42,183 bases of DNA from Anaerolineae bacterium (GTDB lineage: Bacteria; Chloroflexota; Anaerolineae; JAADDB01). Positions 8,537-17,467 of the stretch are shown here, piece after piece; the stretch's first letter is position 1; every line of letters starts with the position of its first letter. The translations under genes and the position numbers were made by a program. Under the pieces are notes generated by a model. It was not told the origin of the DNA. It made no database searches and worked only from the letters and a program-made list of their open reading frames with translations. The stretch spans positions 1 through 42,183 of the forward strand of contig WFWT01000071.1 of NCBI GenBank assembly GCA_015490995.1, in the 5' to 3' direction.

Positions 8537-10093
8537 ATGAGCGATTCCCGTACGGTTCACCCATCCTCCTCCGGGGACGAAGGGGCTCCTCCGGCCGCGT
8601 CGGGGATCACCCGGCAGATGGTGCGGGGCTCCGCGGTGATCATGGTCGCTTCGGGGGTTACCATCGTCCTAGGGTTTGTGCGGTCGGTGTTGTTGGCCCG
8701 GTTCCTGCTGCCCGAGCACTTCGGTGTAGTGGGCCTGGCGATGGTGTTCGTCATTCTGGGCAATCGGTTGCGCTCTTTTGGGTTGACCAGCGCGCTGTTG
8801 CACAAACAGACGGATTCCGGGCCGTATTACACCACTTTTTTTACCTTACACACTGTTATGGTGGTGGGTGGGGTGGTGTTGTTCGTAGCTCTGACGCCAC
8901 TGGTGGTGAACTTTTACCCCGGAGTGGACGTGCTGGCACCGGTGATGGTGGTGCTGTTTGTTGTCACCTCGGTGGGGGCCCTTAATCGCATCCAGGAGAC
9001 GGTTCTGCGGATGCACTTTCGCTTTGACCGGCTGGCCTGGGTAAACATAGCTTCCGCTGTGGCCATGACGGTGGTTGCGCCTTACCTGGCCTGGCGTGGG
9101 TGGGGAGTGTGGAGCCTGGTGGCGCAGGAGGCGGCGGGTATTCTGACGCGTGCGGTGTTGTTATGGGGCCCTTGGCGAGCCGGCGCGGTGCGCTTTGGAT
9201 GGGAGCCCACCGCAGCCCGCTGGTTGGTACGTTTCGGTTTGGCAAACTGGGTGAGCATTAACACCAACTACCTGCTGGAGCGTTTTGACGATTTTTGGGT
9301 GGGCACTGCCCTGGGCAGTACGGCATTGGGTTTCTACAACCGCGCCTACGAGTTCGCCCGCTATCCCCGTCGTCTGGTGGCCACTTCTTTGGTGACAGTA
9401 ATGACCCCTGTGTTTGCTCGCCTGCAGCACGATCGCCAGCACCTTTCCAGGGCCTTCTTTCGGGTTGTGAGCTTGCTGATCCGGGTGGGATTGCTGGTGA
9501 GCGGAAGTATTTTGGTGGTGACCCCGGAATTTGTGTATTACGTGCTCGGCGATCGTTGGCTGCCCATGGTGTTTACCCTTCAGTTGATGACCATTTACAT
9601 GGTGTTGGACCCTCTTCTAATCCTGGGCAACAATCTGCTGTTGGCGTTGGGCATCCCTGAAGCGGTGGCGCGAGCACGGTTACTGCAGCTGGTGTTCTTC
9701 GTGCCGGGGGTCATTTTGGGCGCACGCTTCGCCGGGATTCACGGCGTCGCGTTGGTCGCCGATGGAATGCTCTTGTTGGGTATAGGGGTGGTGTACCGAT
9801 ACGCCCGACGACATGTGACGTACTCCTTGTGGCGTATGATGGGGTGGCCTTTGTTCGCCGTGGCCGGCGCGATGGCTGTTCTGCTCCTGGGATTTGGCCC
9901 TCAGACATTACAGTCACCTCAACCGCCTTTGATAGCACTGGTGAAATGGGGTGTGTACGTTCTCGTGTTTGGTGGTATCCTGGGAACGGCCGAACGCCGT
10001 GAGTTGGTACGAATGGTGACCCAATTTTACAGGCTGTGGCGCACCACATCTGCTCCGCCTGCTGTGGAAGTGAACAACGGAGTAAACACATGA
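8537..10093 (+). CDS. Polysaccharide flippase, MOP superfamily (Wzx/WzxC-like)
   Basis: A 518-residue protein with about 12-14 membrane segments after a short polar N-terminus of some 25 residues. The opening GSAVIMVASGVTIVLGFVRSVLLARFLLPEHFGVVGLAMVF pattern and the central ALGFYNRAYEFARYPRRLV are typical of lipopolysaccharide and exopolysaccharide exporters of the WzxC type. It should flip a lipid-linked oligosaccharide to the outer face of the membrane, upstream of the polymerase/ligase in the minus-strand cluster. ATG 8537 is used because the nearby ATG at 8532 runs straight into a stop; the ribosome site is a modest AGGTG. Its TGA overlaps the next gene's ATG. Confidence 0.85.
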   Translation: MSDSRTVHPSSSGDEGAPPAASGITRQMVRGSAVIMVASGVTIVLGFVRSVLLARFLLPEHFGVVGLAMVFVILGNRLRSFGLTSALLHKQTDSGPYYTTFFTLHTVMVVGGVVLFVALTPLVVNFYPGVDVLAPVMVVLFVVTSVGALNRIQETVLRMHFRFDRLAWVNIASAVAMTVVAPYLAWRGWGVWSLVAQEAAGILTRAVLLWGPWRAGAVRFGWEPTAARWLVRFGLANWVSINTNYLLERFDDFWVGTALGSTALGFYNRAYEFARYPRRLVATSLVTVMTPVFARLQHDRQHLSRAFFRVVSLLIRVGLLVSGSILVVTPEFVYYVLGDRWLPMVFTLQLMTIYMVLDPLLILGNNLLLALGIPEAVARARLLQLVFFVPGVILGARFAGIHGVALVADGMLLLGIGVVYRYARRHVTYSLWRMMGWPLFAVAGAMAVLLLGFGPQTLQSPQPPLIALVKWGVYVLVFGGILGTAERRELVRMVTQFYRLWRTTSAPPAVEVNNGVNT

Positions 10094-11694
10094 AAGCACT
10101 TATCATCGGATGGGACGCAGCCACGTGGGCGTACATCGATCCGTTGTTGGCTCAAGGGCGCTTGCCCAACCTGGCTGCGCTACTTCAACAGGCCGCACGA
10201 GGGGTGTTGTACTCCACGTTACCCCCGTACACGCACGTGGCCTGGCCCTCCCTGGTGACCGGACTCTCCCCGGCCAAGACGGGGCTTTTCGACTTAGCCC
10301 GTGTGCAGCCGGGCAGTTATACCCTTGTCCCGGTCAGTGGGCTGGGGTTTCGGGGTATTCCTCTCTGGCAGTGGGTAGGACGTTTTGGGGGACGGGTTGG
10401 TGTTTTGAACGTTCCCATGACGTATCCCCCTCAACCGGTACAGGGCTATTTGGTCAGCGGCTTTGATACTCCCCGCCAGGCGCGTGTTGTGGCCTATCCC
10501 CACGACATCTTGGCCCAATGGGCCCGCCAGGGATATCCCTACACCGTCCTCTCAGAGGAAATTCGGCTGATGGGCCAGCAAAATCCGCATCACCCCCGGG
10601 GGGATTTGGACGCCTTTACTGCCGAGTGGGAACACCTGACGCGTGAACAGGGCCGTCTGGTGGCCTGGCTGTGGAAAGCATGGCCTGTGGATGTGATGTT
10701 CGTCGTGTTTTCGGGCACCGATTCCATCAACCACCGGACATGGTCCTTCGCTCATATTGCGCGGGTGTACCGGGCAGCCGACGAGGCCCTGGGCATGATC
10801 CTGGATGTGGTGGAACCTGGCACGTTGATCTGTCTGGTCTCTGATCACGGATCAACCCCTGCCCGGCGTTACATTTCCTTACACCACATTTTAGCCCGTC
10901 ACGGGTGGATTCGGTTTCGGCCGGAGATAGCCGTCGCCCACGTGCGTCGTTTGCCTGCACCATGGGGCGCCTTCGGAGCTCGTGTATGGGCCGGTCTTCC
11001 TGTAGTGGTGCGCAAGGGATTTTCCCGTTGGTTGTTGCGGTGGGCCCCTCGCCTCAATGTGGATTACACGAATATCGATTGGCCTCACACGCGCGTGTTT
11101 GTGCGGTCCGGATTAGGACCGATGTACCTTCACACGGTGAAACGCTATCCCCAGGGGCAGATAACCGAGGATTCCTATGACGAGTGGTGTGAGCAAGTTC
11201 GTGAAGCGTGCCTCACGCTTAAGGACCCCGAAGGTCGGCCGTTATTCCGGCGGGTGTGGCAGTGCCATGAGCTGTATCCAGGAGCGCGTGAGGCGGATGA
11301 TCCGCCGGACTTGGTGTTGGAACCGGCACGGTGGTCCGATTATTTAATCCCGGGATATCCTGCAGACCCTTTGGTGCGTCCTATTCCCCAGGAAAAGGAG
11401 TACGGCACGCACACACCGGAGGGTGTGGTGGTCTTGGCAGGACCGTACGTGCAGGCTGGCGCGACTATCCAGGACGCGCGATTAACGGACGTGGTGCCGA
11501 CCGTGCTGGCCTGCTTAGGATTGCCTGTCCCCCAGGACGTGCAGGGGCGGGTATGGCAGGAAGCGTTTGAGAGACCCCTAACGGTGACCTACGAAGCGGC
11601 CGAAGCATCGATGCGAGACACCGAAGAAGGGGAACTCAGCGCCTCAGAACGCCGCGAGTTGTGGCAACGGTTGGCCGATCTGGGATACCTGTGA
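10090..11694 (+). CDS. Alkaline-phosphatase-superfamily protein (type I phosphodiesterase/nucleotide pyrophosphatase-like)
   Basis: A 534-residue protein without a signal peptide. Metal-site elements are visible in order: Asp9 in IIGWDAATW; likely nucleophile Thr48 in YTHVAWPSLVTG, placed as in nucleotide pyrophosphatases; GTDSINH; LVSDHG with Asp and His; and a late His in GTHTPEG. The superfamily covers phosphodiesterases, sulfatases and phosphoglycerol transferases, so substrate is open. Between a flippase and glycosyltransferases, it may trim or add a charged substituent on the glycan or clear a nucleotide by-product; this is inference. ATG 10090 is chosen because it overlaps the flippase stop as ATGA and begins right at the conserved MKALIIGWD. 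The longer frame from 10036 lies inside the flippase gene. Confidence 0.85.
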   Translation: MKALIIGWDAATWAYIDPLLAQGRLPNLAALLQQAARGVLYSTLPPYTHVAWPSLVTGLSPAKTGLFDLARVQPGSYTLVPVSGLGFRGIPLWQWVGRFGGRVGVLNVPMTYPPQPVQGYLVSGFDTPRQARVVAYPHDILAQWARQGYPYTVLSEEIRLMGQQNPHHPRGDLDAFTAEWEHLTREQGRLVAWLWKAWPVDVMFVVFSGTDSINHRTWSFAHIARVYRAADEALGMILDVVEPGTLICLVSDHGSTPARRYISLHHILARHGWIRFRPEIAVAHVRRLPAPWGAFGARVWAGLPVVVRKGFSRWLLRWAPRLNVDYTNIDWPHTRVFVRSGLGPMYLHTVKRYPQGQITEDSYDEWCEQVREACLTLKDPEGRPLFRRVWQCHELYPGAREADDPPDLVLEPARWSDYLIPGYPADPLVRPIPQEKEYGTHTPEGVVVLAGPYVQAGATIQDARLTDVVPTVLACLGLPVPQDVQGRVWQEAFERPLTVTYEAAEASMRDTEEGELSASERRELWQRLADLGYL

Positions 11695-11749
11695 GAGAGC
11701 TGTTCCCAGGCTGCCGATCCCTTTTACGAAGGCGTGGAGTGTGTGAGGT

Positions 11750-12889
11750 GTGAGCTCGATAGTGTACTCCATAGGAGCTCGTTTGCGGGGTGGGGGGATT
11801 GGGCATACGGCGTACCACGCCGTCATGGGCCTGTACCGCTGTGGGAGGCTGGCATATGTGCTCTGCAGCAGTGCAGCGTCGGTGGAATTCCCTTCCTCTT
11901 ACCTTCGGCAAATGGGGATGTTCAGTCGGGTATTGCGTAAGTTAGCCGTGTACGATCCTTGGAGGGTCATCGATTATGTCCACTGTCTTCTTTATGACCG
12001 TTGGGCGGCGCGATACGTCCTCGCAGATGCGGCATTTTACGGCTGGAACGCGTTTGTCCTGCATTCTCTGCGAACGGCCAAAGTGCGAGGATGTGTGACC
12101 TTCATCGAGCGGGCTTCCACCCATCCTCAATACCAGTATCGCATATTGCAAGAGGAATACGAGAGGTGGGGTGTGCCCTTTCGCTTTGGGCGCTGGCTGC
12201 TGTCCCGGCTTGTGACCGAATTGCAGCTGGCAGACTACGTGGTGGTCCCTTCACCGTTTGTCCGAGACACGTTCCTGGCATACGGGTACCCTCAGGAGCG
12301 CATCATTATGGTATCTTTCGGCGTGGACACACGTCGATTCTCTCCGAGCGAAGGGGACACGGACGCGCGACCTTTTCGAGTTTTGTTTGTGGGGCAGGTG
12401 AACCTTCGTAAGGGAGTGCTTTATTTGTTGGAGGCCTGGCGACGGCTGGCGTGGAGAGATGCGGAGTTATGGGTGGTCGGTCGGATTCAACCGGAAATGC
12501 GCGTTTTGTTGCAGCCGTATCGGGATCTACCGGGGGTGCGTTGGGTGGATTACACCCAGAACCTACCGGACCTGTACCGGCGCTCTCATGTGTTTGTCCT
12601 TCCCACCCTGGAAGAAGGGAGCGCTCTGGTGACGTACGAAGCGATGGCTTCCGGGCTTCCGCTTATCGTTACGGAGCAGGCCGGATCGTTGGTGCGGGAT
12701 GGTGTGGAGGGATTCATCGTGCCGGTGCGAGATGTGGACGCGTTGTGTGAAAAGCTGGAAGTGTTACGTGCGCATCCCCAAAAACGCGTGGAGATGGGAA
12801 AAGCGGCCCGGCGGCGCGTTGCTCCATTTACCTGGGAAGCATACGGAGAGGCCTTGTGCCGTCATCTCGTTCAGCGGTTGGCAGCGTGA
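11750..12889 (+). CDS. Glycosyltransferase family 4 (GT-B)
   Basis: A 379-residue cytoplasmic or membrane-peripheral glycosyltransferase. The N-terminal acceptor half has a glycine-rich loop RLRGGGIGHT at 11-20. The C-terminal donor half has FVGQVNLRKG at about 213-222 and the E-x7-E nucleotide-sugar motif E289...E297 (EGSALVTYE), then AMASGLPLIVT. It likely adds one sugar to the lipid-linked repeat unit; donor and linkage cannot be read from sequence. GTG 11750 is the first start after the preceding gene; an in-frame GTG at 11762 has a somewhat better GAGGTG site and cannot be excluded. Confidence 0.88.
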   Translation: MSSIVYSIGARLRGGGIGHTAYHAVMGLYRCGRLAYVLCSSAASVEFPSSYLRQMGMFSRVLRKLAVYDPWRVIDYVHCLLYDRWAARYVLADAAFYGWNAFVLHSLRTAKVRGCVTFIERASTHPQYQYRILQEEYERWGVPFRFGRWLLSRLVTELQLADYVVVPSPFVRDTFLAYGYPQERIIMVSFGVDTRRFSPSEGDTDARPFRVLFVGQVNLRKGVLYLLEAWRRLAWRDAELWVVGRIQPEMRVLLQPYRDLPGVRWVDYTQNLPDLYRRSHVFVLPTLEEGSALVTYEAMASGLPLIVTEQAGSLVRDGVEGFIVPVRDVDALCEKLEVLRAHPQKRVEMGKAARRRVAPFTWEAYGEALCRHLVQRLAA

Positions 12890-12942
12890 TCCGTTTGGCA
12901 GATGCCACGGTACCGTGTCGGCGTGCTACCGGAGAGGAGGAC

Positions 12943-13461
12943 ATGGTCACGGTGAATCGATACCGGCGACTTAACCTGGGATGTGGATCGGACTATAGGG
13001 AAGATTACATCAATGCGGACCGTGTGCCGGGACGGGTTGACGTGGTGCTCGATCTCGACCGTCCTCCGTATCCGTTCCCGGATAATTCCATAACCGAGGT
13101 GTTGATGAAGCACGTGCTCGAACACCTGGAGGATATACGGGCAGTGATGGACGAGCTGTGGCGCATTTTACGGCCTCAGGGGGTAGCACGCATTTATGTT
13201 CCCCACTTTTCGCACTTTCAGGCCCTCACCCATCCCGAGCACCGACATGCGTTCCATTATAATTCCATGGCCATGTTTACACCGAGCTCTCGAGAGCCCT
13301 ACACCCGCTATTTATGGCACATTGAGCGCAGTCATTTGCGGTTTCGTTGGAAGCCTTTGGAATACATCTTCAACCGTCACAAGTACATTTATTCGGCAAC
13401 CATTTTGGCGTATCTTTTCCCCGCATATGAGATCGAGTTCGTTATGCGTCCTATCAAGTAA
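12943..13461 (+). CDS. Small SAM-dependent methyltransferase (type 11-like)
   Basis: About 172 residues, short for the family. Motif I RLNLGCGSDY is near residues 9-18, followed by an acidic residue after the second strand (NADRV) and the motif II/III region VLMKHVLEHLEDI; HVLEH is common in type 11 methyltransferases. The C-terminal half (HFSHFQALTHPEHRHAF) is His-rich and resembles the methyltransferases encoded in surface-polysaccharide clusters. It may methylate a sugar or cap the chain. The start is ATG 12943 with GGAGAGG just upstream; the open frame from 12856 overlaps the previous gene and adds non-conserved residues. Confidence 0.8.
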   Translation: MVTVNRYRRLNLGCGSDYREDYINADRVPGRVDVVLDLDRPPYPFPDNSITEVLMKHVLEHLEDIRAVMDELWRILRPQGVARIYVPHFSHFQALTHPEHRHAFHYNSMAMFTPSSREPYTRYLWHIERSHLRFRWKPLEYIFNRHKYIYSATILAYLFPAYEIEFVMRPIK

Positions 13462-13490
13462 GCCAATAACGTGTTGATGGCGGTGGGGGC

Positions 13491-15029
13491 ATGGTCACCT
13501 TAGAAGGTAAGGAGGTACCATTTATTTCCGTGGTGGTTCCTACCTGTAACCGGCGGGAGTTATTGGCCCGCTGTTTACGGGCATTGTTGGCCCAGCAGTA
13601 TCCCCGGTATGAAGTCATCGTCGTTGATGACGCCTCCACGGACGGCACGGAGGTGATGGTGCAGGAGGCGTTTCCACAGGTGCGGTATTTGCGTCAAACC
13701 ACCCGCCGAGGGCCGGCTGCGGCCCGCAATCGGGGCATTCAGGTTGCCCGAGGGGAGATTGTGGCGTTCACCGATGACGATTGTGAGCCGCCGCCCGACT
13801 GGCTGGCTACGTTGTGGGAAGGCTTTCAGCGGTATCCCGATGTCGGCGCCGTGGGGGGGATTCAGGTCGCACCACCTGAGGTGTTGCGACGGCGCGTTCT
13901 GGCACGTTATGAATCCTTTCTCACCCGTCGTGTGTACGGTGTCGCTACAGCACCGGTGATAGGTACCCCCGCCCCGGGAGGGACCAATAACTTGGCTGTG
14001 CCGATAGCGGTGTTGCGGCGGGTGGGAGGCTTTGATGAGCACTTTCCCGTCGCTGCGGGTGAGGACGCCGACCTGTTGTACCGGATCGCGGGGTTGGGGT
14101 ATCGCACCGTATGTTTGCCCGTCCCGGTCTTCCATCATCAAGCATACACGTGGCGTGTGTTTGTGCGACAGCAGTTCCGCCGCGGCGTAGGTGCGGCCTA
14201 TTTTCTTCGCAAATGGGGCCGTTGGCCTTCGCTGGTCCGCGAGGTGTTCCGTTTTTGGGGGACGCCCCTCTTGTACCTTCGCGATGTGATGCGATACCGA
14301 GCCCCCTTGATGGTCCTTATTCATCACTTGGCAGGGCTGCTTCAGTTGGGAGGTCGGTTGTGGGCCCGCTGGCGGTGGCAGCAAGAGGTGATGCCTCAAG
14401 CGTGGCGTCAGGCTCCTTCGCCCGTGAAGCTGCGGTACGTTCGGCGCTACGTCGTCGGTCACACGGTGCTGGACGTAGGGGTAGGACGGGGCTTTTACGC
14501 TCGTGTTCTGCAAGCGAGGGGATATCGTGTGGTGGGGGTGGACCTGTATCCAGAGCCTGAGGGGGAGGTGCCGGTTGTGCAAGCCCGGCTGTGCGCACTG
14601 CCGTTCGGTACCCCCTTCGACACGGTGTTGGCGTTCGATGTGCTAGAACATGAGCCTGATGAACGCCGCGCGTTGGCAGAGTTACGGCGTCTCACCCGGC
14701 GTCGGCTCGTGCTTTCTGTCCCTAACGCGGATCACGGTCGATTGCCGTTGTACAATTTGACCTACAAGCATCACGTGGATCCTACTCATTGTCGCACGTA
14801 CACTGCAAAGGCTATCCAGGCCCGGTTGGAGGAAGCGGGTTTTCGGGTGCTGGCAGTGCACCTTGAAGGTCCGGTCAGTCCGGCGGTACTGGCGGAGTTT
14901 GTACGTCCGGCCTTTCTGCGCGAGGGAGTGCGCGTTCTGCTAAAGGCGTTGCACCGCTGGCGGGTGTTGTATAACCCTTCATTGATGGCCGACGTGTACG
15001 TGGTTGCGGAACCCAGGCACACATCATGA
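13491..15029 (+). CDS. GT2 glycosyltransferase fused to SAM-dependent methyltransferase
   Basis: A 512-residue two-domain protein. Residues about 9-260 form a GT2 GT-A domain: ISVVVPTCNRRELL, VVDDASTDGT (D46, D47), AAARNRGI, FTDDDCEPP (the D95-D97 DXD metal motif), NNLAVP and the ED acid pair at 191-192. Residues 260-300 form a hydrophobic/basic link that may dip into the membrane. Residues about 315-505 form a methyltransferase: VLDVGVGRGFYARVL at 326-340, VVGVDLYPEP, and VLAFDVLEHEPDE at 379-391. One chain could add a sugar and then methylate the same glycan. The start ATG 13491 has only a G-rich upstream site. The stop overlaps the next ATG (ATGA). Confidence 0.9.
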   Translation: MVTLEGKEVPFISVVVPTCNRRELLARCLRALLAQQYPRYEVIVVDDASTDGTEVMVQEAFPQVRYLRQTTRRGPAAARNRGIQVARGEIVAFTDDDCEPPPDWLATLWEGFQRYPDVGAVGGIQVAPPEVLRRRVLARYESFLTRRVYGVATAPVIGTPAPGGTNNLAVPIAVLRRVGGFDEHFPVAAGEDADLLYRIAGLGYRTVCLPVPVFHHQAYTWRVFVRQQFRRGVGAAYFLRKWGRWPSLVREVFRFWGTPLLYLRDVMRYRAPLMVLIHHLAGLLQLGGRLWARWRWQQEVMPQAWRQAPSPVKLRYVRRYVVGHTVLDVGVGRGFYARVLQARGYRVVGVDLYPEPEGEVPVVQARLCALPFGTPFDTVLAFDVLEHEPDERRALAELRRLTRRRLVLSVPNADHGRLPLYNLTYKHHVDPTHCRTYTAKAIQARLEEAGFRVLAVHLEGPVSPAVLAEFVRPAFLREGVRVLLKALHRWRVLYNPSLMADVYVVAEPRHTS

Positions 15030-16081
15030 AGGTTGCCTTGATAACCTTTGACTTTCCCCCTATGGTGGGAGGGGTACAACAGTACCTCGGCGAGATCGCC
15101 CGGCGGGTAGCCCGTCATTATGACCTGGTGGTCATCACACCGGTTCCCGGTCAGGATGCCGGTGCCCCTTATCGTCGGCTGGTAGTGCCGTCGCGTCATC
15201 CCCTTGCCTTCGCGCGGGCCTTGATGCAGGTTCGTCCCCACCAGGTATTGGTGGGACACGTACATCCTCGTCTGCTTCTCGCGGCAGCCCTGTGTCGGCC
15301 TGGTCGGTACGCTGTGCTGGTGTACGGAAACGATATTCTGGCATCCCAAGGGCGTTGGCATCGCCCGCTGGTGCACGCCTGGCTGCGGCATGCCCGTCCC
15401 TTGATTACCATCTCCGCCCCGATGGCCCAGCGGCTCGTTCGACTGGGCCTTCCATCACCGGTTGTGGTGCGGCCGGGCGTGGATCCCCGGCGTTTTACAC
15501 CTCCCGAGACGCCGCCACCTTTACCCTGGACGTTATTGACGGTGGGACGTTTGGTCTCCCGCAAAGGTGTAGATACCGTACTGCTCGCGCTGGCCCGTTT
15601 GCGTGGTCAGTTCGCCAATCTTCGCTATCGGATAGTGGGCGACGGCCCTGAACGGGCACGTCTGACTCGTTTGGTAAAGGACTTGGGCTTGCAAGCCCAG
15701 GTGGACTTTAGCGGCTATGTGCCTGATGAGCAGTTGCCGGCAGTTTATCGCCGGGCGCATATCTTTGTTATGCCCGTCCGGGAAGAGACGGGGAGCGTGG
15801 AAGGGTTTGGTATCGTGTACCTGGAAGCCAGCGCGTCAGGATTACCCGTTATTGCTGCCCACAGTGGAGGCGCGATAGACGCGGTGGTGCCCGGGGAAAC
15901 CGGCCTGCTGGTGCCTCCGGATGATCCTCAGGCGTTGGCGCGCGCAGTCGCGTTCCTGATCACACACCCGGAGTTGCGGGATGCCATGGGACGAAAAGGC
16001 CGCCGGTGGGTAGAGAGGGAGATGAACTGGGACCGCGCGGCCCGAGAACTGATGGAAGCGCTGAGGGAGGGCGTGCGGTGA
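15026..16081 (+). CDS. Glycosyltransferase family 4
   Basis: A 351-residue GT-B enzyme. TFDFPPMVGGVQQYL at 7-21 is the acceptor-side glycine loop. TVGRLVSRKG (172-181) carries the phosphate-binding Arg and Lys. VEGFGIVYLEASASGLPVI has the E259-x7-E267 motif. The pattern resembles the phosphatidylinositol-mannosyltransferase/PimB-like branch of GT4, though the acceptor is unknown. The start is coupled to the fusion gene's stop by ATGA, and the stop is coupled to the next gene by GTGA, so these sugars are probably added in successive steps. Confidence 0.9.
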   Translation: MKVALITFDFPPMVGGVQQYLGEIARRVARHYDLVVITPVPGQDAGAPYRRLVVPSRHPLAFARALMQVRPHQVLVGHVHPRLLLAAALCRPGRYAVLVYGNDILASQGRWHRPLVHAWLRHARPLITISAPMAQRLVRLGLPSPVVVRPGVDPRRFTPPETPPPLPWTLLTVGRLVSRKGVDTVLLALARLRGQFANLRYRIVGDGPERARLTRLVKDLGLQAQVDFSGYVPDEQLPAVYRRAHIFVMPVREETGSVEGFGIVYLEASASGLPVIAAHSGGAIDAVVPGETGLLVPPDDPQALARAVAFLITHPELRDAMGRKGRRWVEREMNWDRAARELMEALREGVR

Positions 16082-17223
16082 GCGCCTGGCCTTTGCTTTT
16101 TGTCGACCACGCGCCTGCCCTGGGAGGGGCAGAACGGAGCCTGTTGTTGTTGTTACAACACCTGGACCGCACACGATGGCGCCCTCACCTAGCATGTGTG
16201 GAGGGCGCCCTGGCCGATGAGGCCAGACGACTGGGCGTGGACGTTCACCCGATGGTAATGCCCCGTTTGCGCAGTTCTCCTCGCGCGCCTGTGCACGGTT
16301 TGAAATTGGCGTTTCAATTGCGTGGTTTGGCCCGGGCGATTAATGCCATCGCGTGTGTGGCTAACACGGTGCGGGCAGCGTTCTACACTGCTCCGGCCGC
16401 GCGGTGGGCGGGCCTTCCCTTTATCTGGTACATGCGGGATTTCTGGCTCTCCGAGACACGTCCTCGGTATTTGTGGGCCGACACGTTGGGCAAACGTTGG
16501 CTTTGTGCTGCAGCCAGGTGCGTTATCGTCAACTCACACGCCACCGCCCGGCACCTCCCCTGTTCCCCAAAGGTAAAAGTGGTGTACAACGGCATAGAAG
16601 TGGCGCGATTTGACCCTTCCCTTGACGGCCGCCCCTTCCGGCAGCAATACCATATTCCTCCCAAGGCATTGGTGGTGGGTACGGTGGGGCGCCTGCGCCC
16701 GTGGAAGGGCCAAGACCGGTTTCTGAGGGCCATGCACAGAGTCGCTGCCGTCCGTTCTGATGTGTGGTTCGTCGTGGTCGGGGGGACGCCCCTCCAGCGA
16801 GAGTCGACATACCCCCGACAGTTGCACCGTCTGGCGGCACAGCTGGGGTTAAGCGCACGGACGGTGTTTACCGGTCACCTGGACGATGTGCGTCCGGCAT
16901 TAGCCGCCATGGATGTGTTTGTTCATCCGGGCGATCCGGAGCCGTTCGGTCTGGTGGTCGTCGAGGCGATGGCGATGGGGACGCCGGTGGTGGGCTTTGC
17001 GCACGGCGCGTTGCCTGAAATCGTCCTCCCCGATCAGACCGGCCTCCTGGTGCCTCCGGGGAATGAGGAGGCGTTGGCCCATGCTGTGTTGACCCTGCTC
17101 GCGCGCCCGGAGTGGCGCTTGGCGATGGGACGTGCCGCGCGAGAGCGAGTTGTCCGGTATTTCACCGTTCAGCGCACCGTGCGCCAGGTAGAGGCGATCT
17201 TCACTTCGGTGTTCCGCCTGTGA
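16078..17223 (+). CDS. Glycosyltransferase family 4
   Basis: A 381-residue GT-B enzyme and the last gene of the first polysaccharide block. LGGAERSLLLLLQHL near 15-29 is the N-terminal loop. VGTVGRLRPWKG at about 200-211 and the E288-x7-E296 motif in DPEPFGLVVVEAMAMG mark the donor site. GTG 16078 is chosen because it forms a GTGA overlap with the previous stop and has GGAGGG upstream; the longer frame from 16006 lies inside the previous gene. After it comes only a weak 5-bp hairpin (17239-17251). Confidence 0.9.
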   Translation: MSAWPLLFVDHAPALGGAERSLLLLLQHLDRTRWRPHLACVEGALADEARRLGVDVHPMVMPRLRSSPRAPVHGLKLAFQLRGLARAINAIACVANTVRAAFYTAPAARWAGLPFIWYMRDFWLSETRPRYLWADTLGKRWLCAAARCVIVNSHATARHLPCSPKVKVVYNGIEVARFDPSLDGRPFRQQYHIPPKALVVGTVGRLRPWKGQDRFLRAMHRVAAVRSDVWFVVVGGTPLQRESTYPRQLHRLAAQLGLSARTVFTGHLDDVRPALAAMDVFVHPGDPEPFGLVVVEAMAMGTPVVGFAHGALPEIVLPDQTGLLVPPGNEEALAHAVLTLLARPEWRLAMGRAARERVVRYFTVQRTVRQVEAIFTSVFRL

Positions 17224-17271
17224 GCAGGCTTTGCTGAACCGCCTTGGGCGGCGATAGAAAAAGGGTGACGC

Positions 17272-17370
17272 ATGATGCGTGCGCTTTACCTGAACGGTTT
17301 CTGCCAACCCAAGCCATCGCCGTGTGTTTACACTGCCAACGAAACCTGCTCGGTGGAGGACAGCGAGTAA
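17272..17370 (+). CDS. Possible 32-residue leader peptide upstream of sat
   Basis: A short frame beginning ATGATG with AAGGGTG a few bases upstream. It encodes 32 residues with three cysteines (positions 11, 18 and 26). It lies between the GT4 gene and sat, ending about 100 bases before sat. Cysteine-containing leader peptides can attenuate sulfur genes, but no clear attenuator hairpin is seen, and the promoter-like element at 17401-17430 lies after it. It may be chance. Confidence 0.2.
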   Translation: MMRALYLNGFCQPKPSPCVYTANETCSVEDSE

Positions 17371-17400
17371 GCAGCCGTTAAACTCACAGTCTTCCCCTAT

Positions 17401-17430
17401 TTGCCTTCCCGGACCGAATAACGATACGAT
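17401..17430 (+). promoter_or_regulatory. Possible promoter for sat
   Basis: TTGCCT (17401-17406) and TACGAT (17425-17430) are separated by 18 bases, about 38 bases before the sat start. A GGGAGGAGG ribosome site follows. Only moderately close to consensus. Confidence 0.4.
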
Positions 17431-17467
17431 CCCGGGTAAGATGCCAGACAGGGAGGAGGCTGGTTCC

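Noticed and set aside
8537-17223. A novel defence system among the plus-strand cluster
   Set aside because: All members match glycan assembly families (flippase, GT2/GT4, methyltransferase, phosphodiesterase); no nuclease, effector or sensor domain is present.
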